A DNA stretch of 5,799 nucleotides, from the NCBI RefSeq assembly GCF_042432905.1, contig NZ_JBHLWI010000020.1, positions 1 to 5,799 of the forward strand, written 5' to 3'. The DNA is from Fontibacter flavus. Its GTDB lineage: Bacteria; Bacteroidota; Bacteroidia; Cytophagales; Cyclobacteriaceae. Under the pieces are notes generated by a model. That model had not been told where the DNA came from. It ran no database searches and saw only the letters and a list, made by a program, of their open reading frames with translations. Positions 5,401-5,799 of this stretch are shown piece by piece (positions within the stretch are counted from its first letter, which is position 1; every line of letters begins with the position of its first letter). Made by a program: the position numbers and the translations under genes.

Positions 5401-5661
5401 ATGGCTCACAAGAAAGGTGTCGGTAGTTCCAAAAACGGTAGAGAATCACACAGTAAGAGACTTGGTGTGAAGAAATTCGGTGGTGAGGCAGTTATTGCCG
5501 GTAATATCATCGTTAGACAAAGAGGTACTAAACATCATCCAGGTGAAAACGTAGGTGTTGGAAAAGACCATACCCTTTTCGCATTGACTGATGGAAAAGT
5601 TCAGTTCAAGAAAAAATTTGATGGAAAATCTTACGTTAGCGTTGTAAGCGCTGAGGCATAA
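5401..5661 (+). CDS. rpmA: 50S ribosomal protein L27 (bL27)
   Basis: bL27 sits in the large ribosomal subunit, and its flexible N-terminus reaches the peptidyl transferase centre, where it helps place tRNA. The protein has 86 residues, normal length. It begins MAHKKGVGSSKNGRES, so it lacks the cleaved N-terminal extension of Firmicutes and starts with the mature residues after Met removal. The L27 signature GNIIVRQRGTKHHPG lies at residues 34-48. The gene starts 32 bp after rplU in the same orientation, the usual pairing across bacteria, and is followed by a terminator. The upstream sequence is AT-rich with no Shine-Dalgarno sequence. Confidence 0.98.
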   Translation: MAHKKGVGSSKNGRESHSKRLGVKKFGGEAVIAGNIIVRQRGTKHHPGENVGVGKDHTLFALTDGKVQFKKKFDGKSYVSVVSAEA

Positions 5662-5679
5662 GAATTTCCTTATAATAAC

Positions 5680-5713
5680 AAAAAGGGGCTGTCCGAAAAG
5701 GGCAGCCTTTTTT
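5680..5713 (+). terminator. Intrinsic terminator of rplU-rpmA
   Basis: GGCTGTCC (5687-5694) and GGGCAGCC (5700-5707) form an 8-bp stem with one G-U pair and a GAAAA loop, followed by six T residues (5708-5713). An A-run before the stem can extend the pairing. It starts about 20 bp after the rpmA stop codon. Confidence 0.92.
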
Positions 5714-5799
5714 ATGCTGCAATTTTTTGATTTTGAAAATCTAAAGTCATGATTGGGGATTTTTGATTAGATTTTTTCCTTGACACGTATAATACTGGT
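5714..5799. other. Spacer to the right window edge
   Basis: No gene begins in this tail. TTGACA at 5780-5785 could be the -33 region of a promoter for the next gene on the plus strand, but the matching -7 element would fall just outside the window, so it is not called. Confidence 0.4.

Noticed and set aside
1..5799. CRISPR arrays, defence genes, transposases or tRNAs
   Set aside because: No spaced repeat array, no recognisable mobile-element gene and no tRNA-like cloverleaf were seen on either strand.

Overview
The window looks like chromosomal DNA of a Bacteroidota bacterium, most likely a Cytophagales/Cyclobacteriaceae-type marine or soil organism. The reasons are the Bacteroidota-style 5S rRNA, the AT-rich intergenic DNA without Shine-Dalgarno sequences, a TAnnTTTG-type -7 promoter element in front of rplU, and a eukaryote-like class Ia ribonucleotide reductase pair. 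The genus assignment is an inference; no 16S sequence is present.

Left part (1-1011): the window opens inside the 3' part of a normal 5S rRNA gene, the end of an rrn operon lying to the left, followed by a strong terminator. Two broken 5S copies follow. Copy 2 (180-297) has three blocks replaced or interrupted by GC-rich hairpins. Copy 3 (559-604) keeps only the 3' end and shares one of those insertions. Each copy keeps its own terminator. Between them lies a 215-bp stretch edged by two different 7-bp repeat clusters. From 650 to 950 nothing recognisable is seen.

Middle (952-4430, minus strand): a two-gene operon, nrdB then nrdA, encodes the small (R2) and large (R1) subunits of aerobic class Ia ribonucleotide reductase. 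All catalytic, metal-ligand and radical-transfer residues are visible. It ends at a bidirectional hairpin terminator and converges on the rrn end.

Right part (4431-5799): an unusually long (about 625 bp) AT-rich region without genes separates nrdBA from the divergent rplU-rpmA operon (ribosomal proteins L21 and L27), which ends in a clear terminator. This region holds two near-identical 20-bp direct repeats, each containing an imperfect palindrome, and several other inverted repeats. It is the best candidate for undescribed regulation here. No new multi-gene system is present. The most unusual features are the hairpin-invaded 5S remnants and the repeated motif between the two operons.
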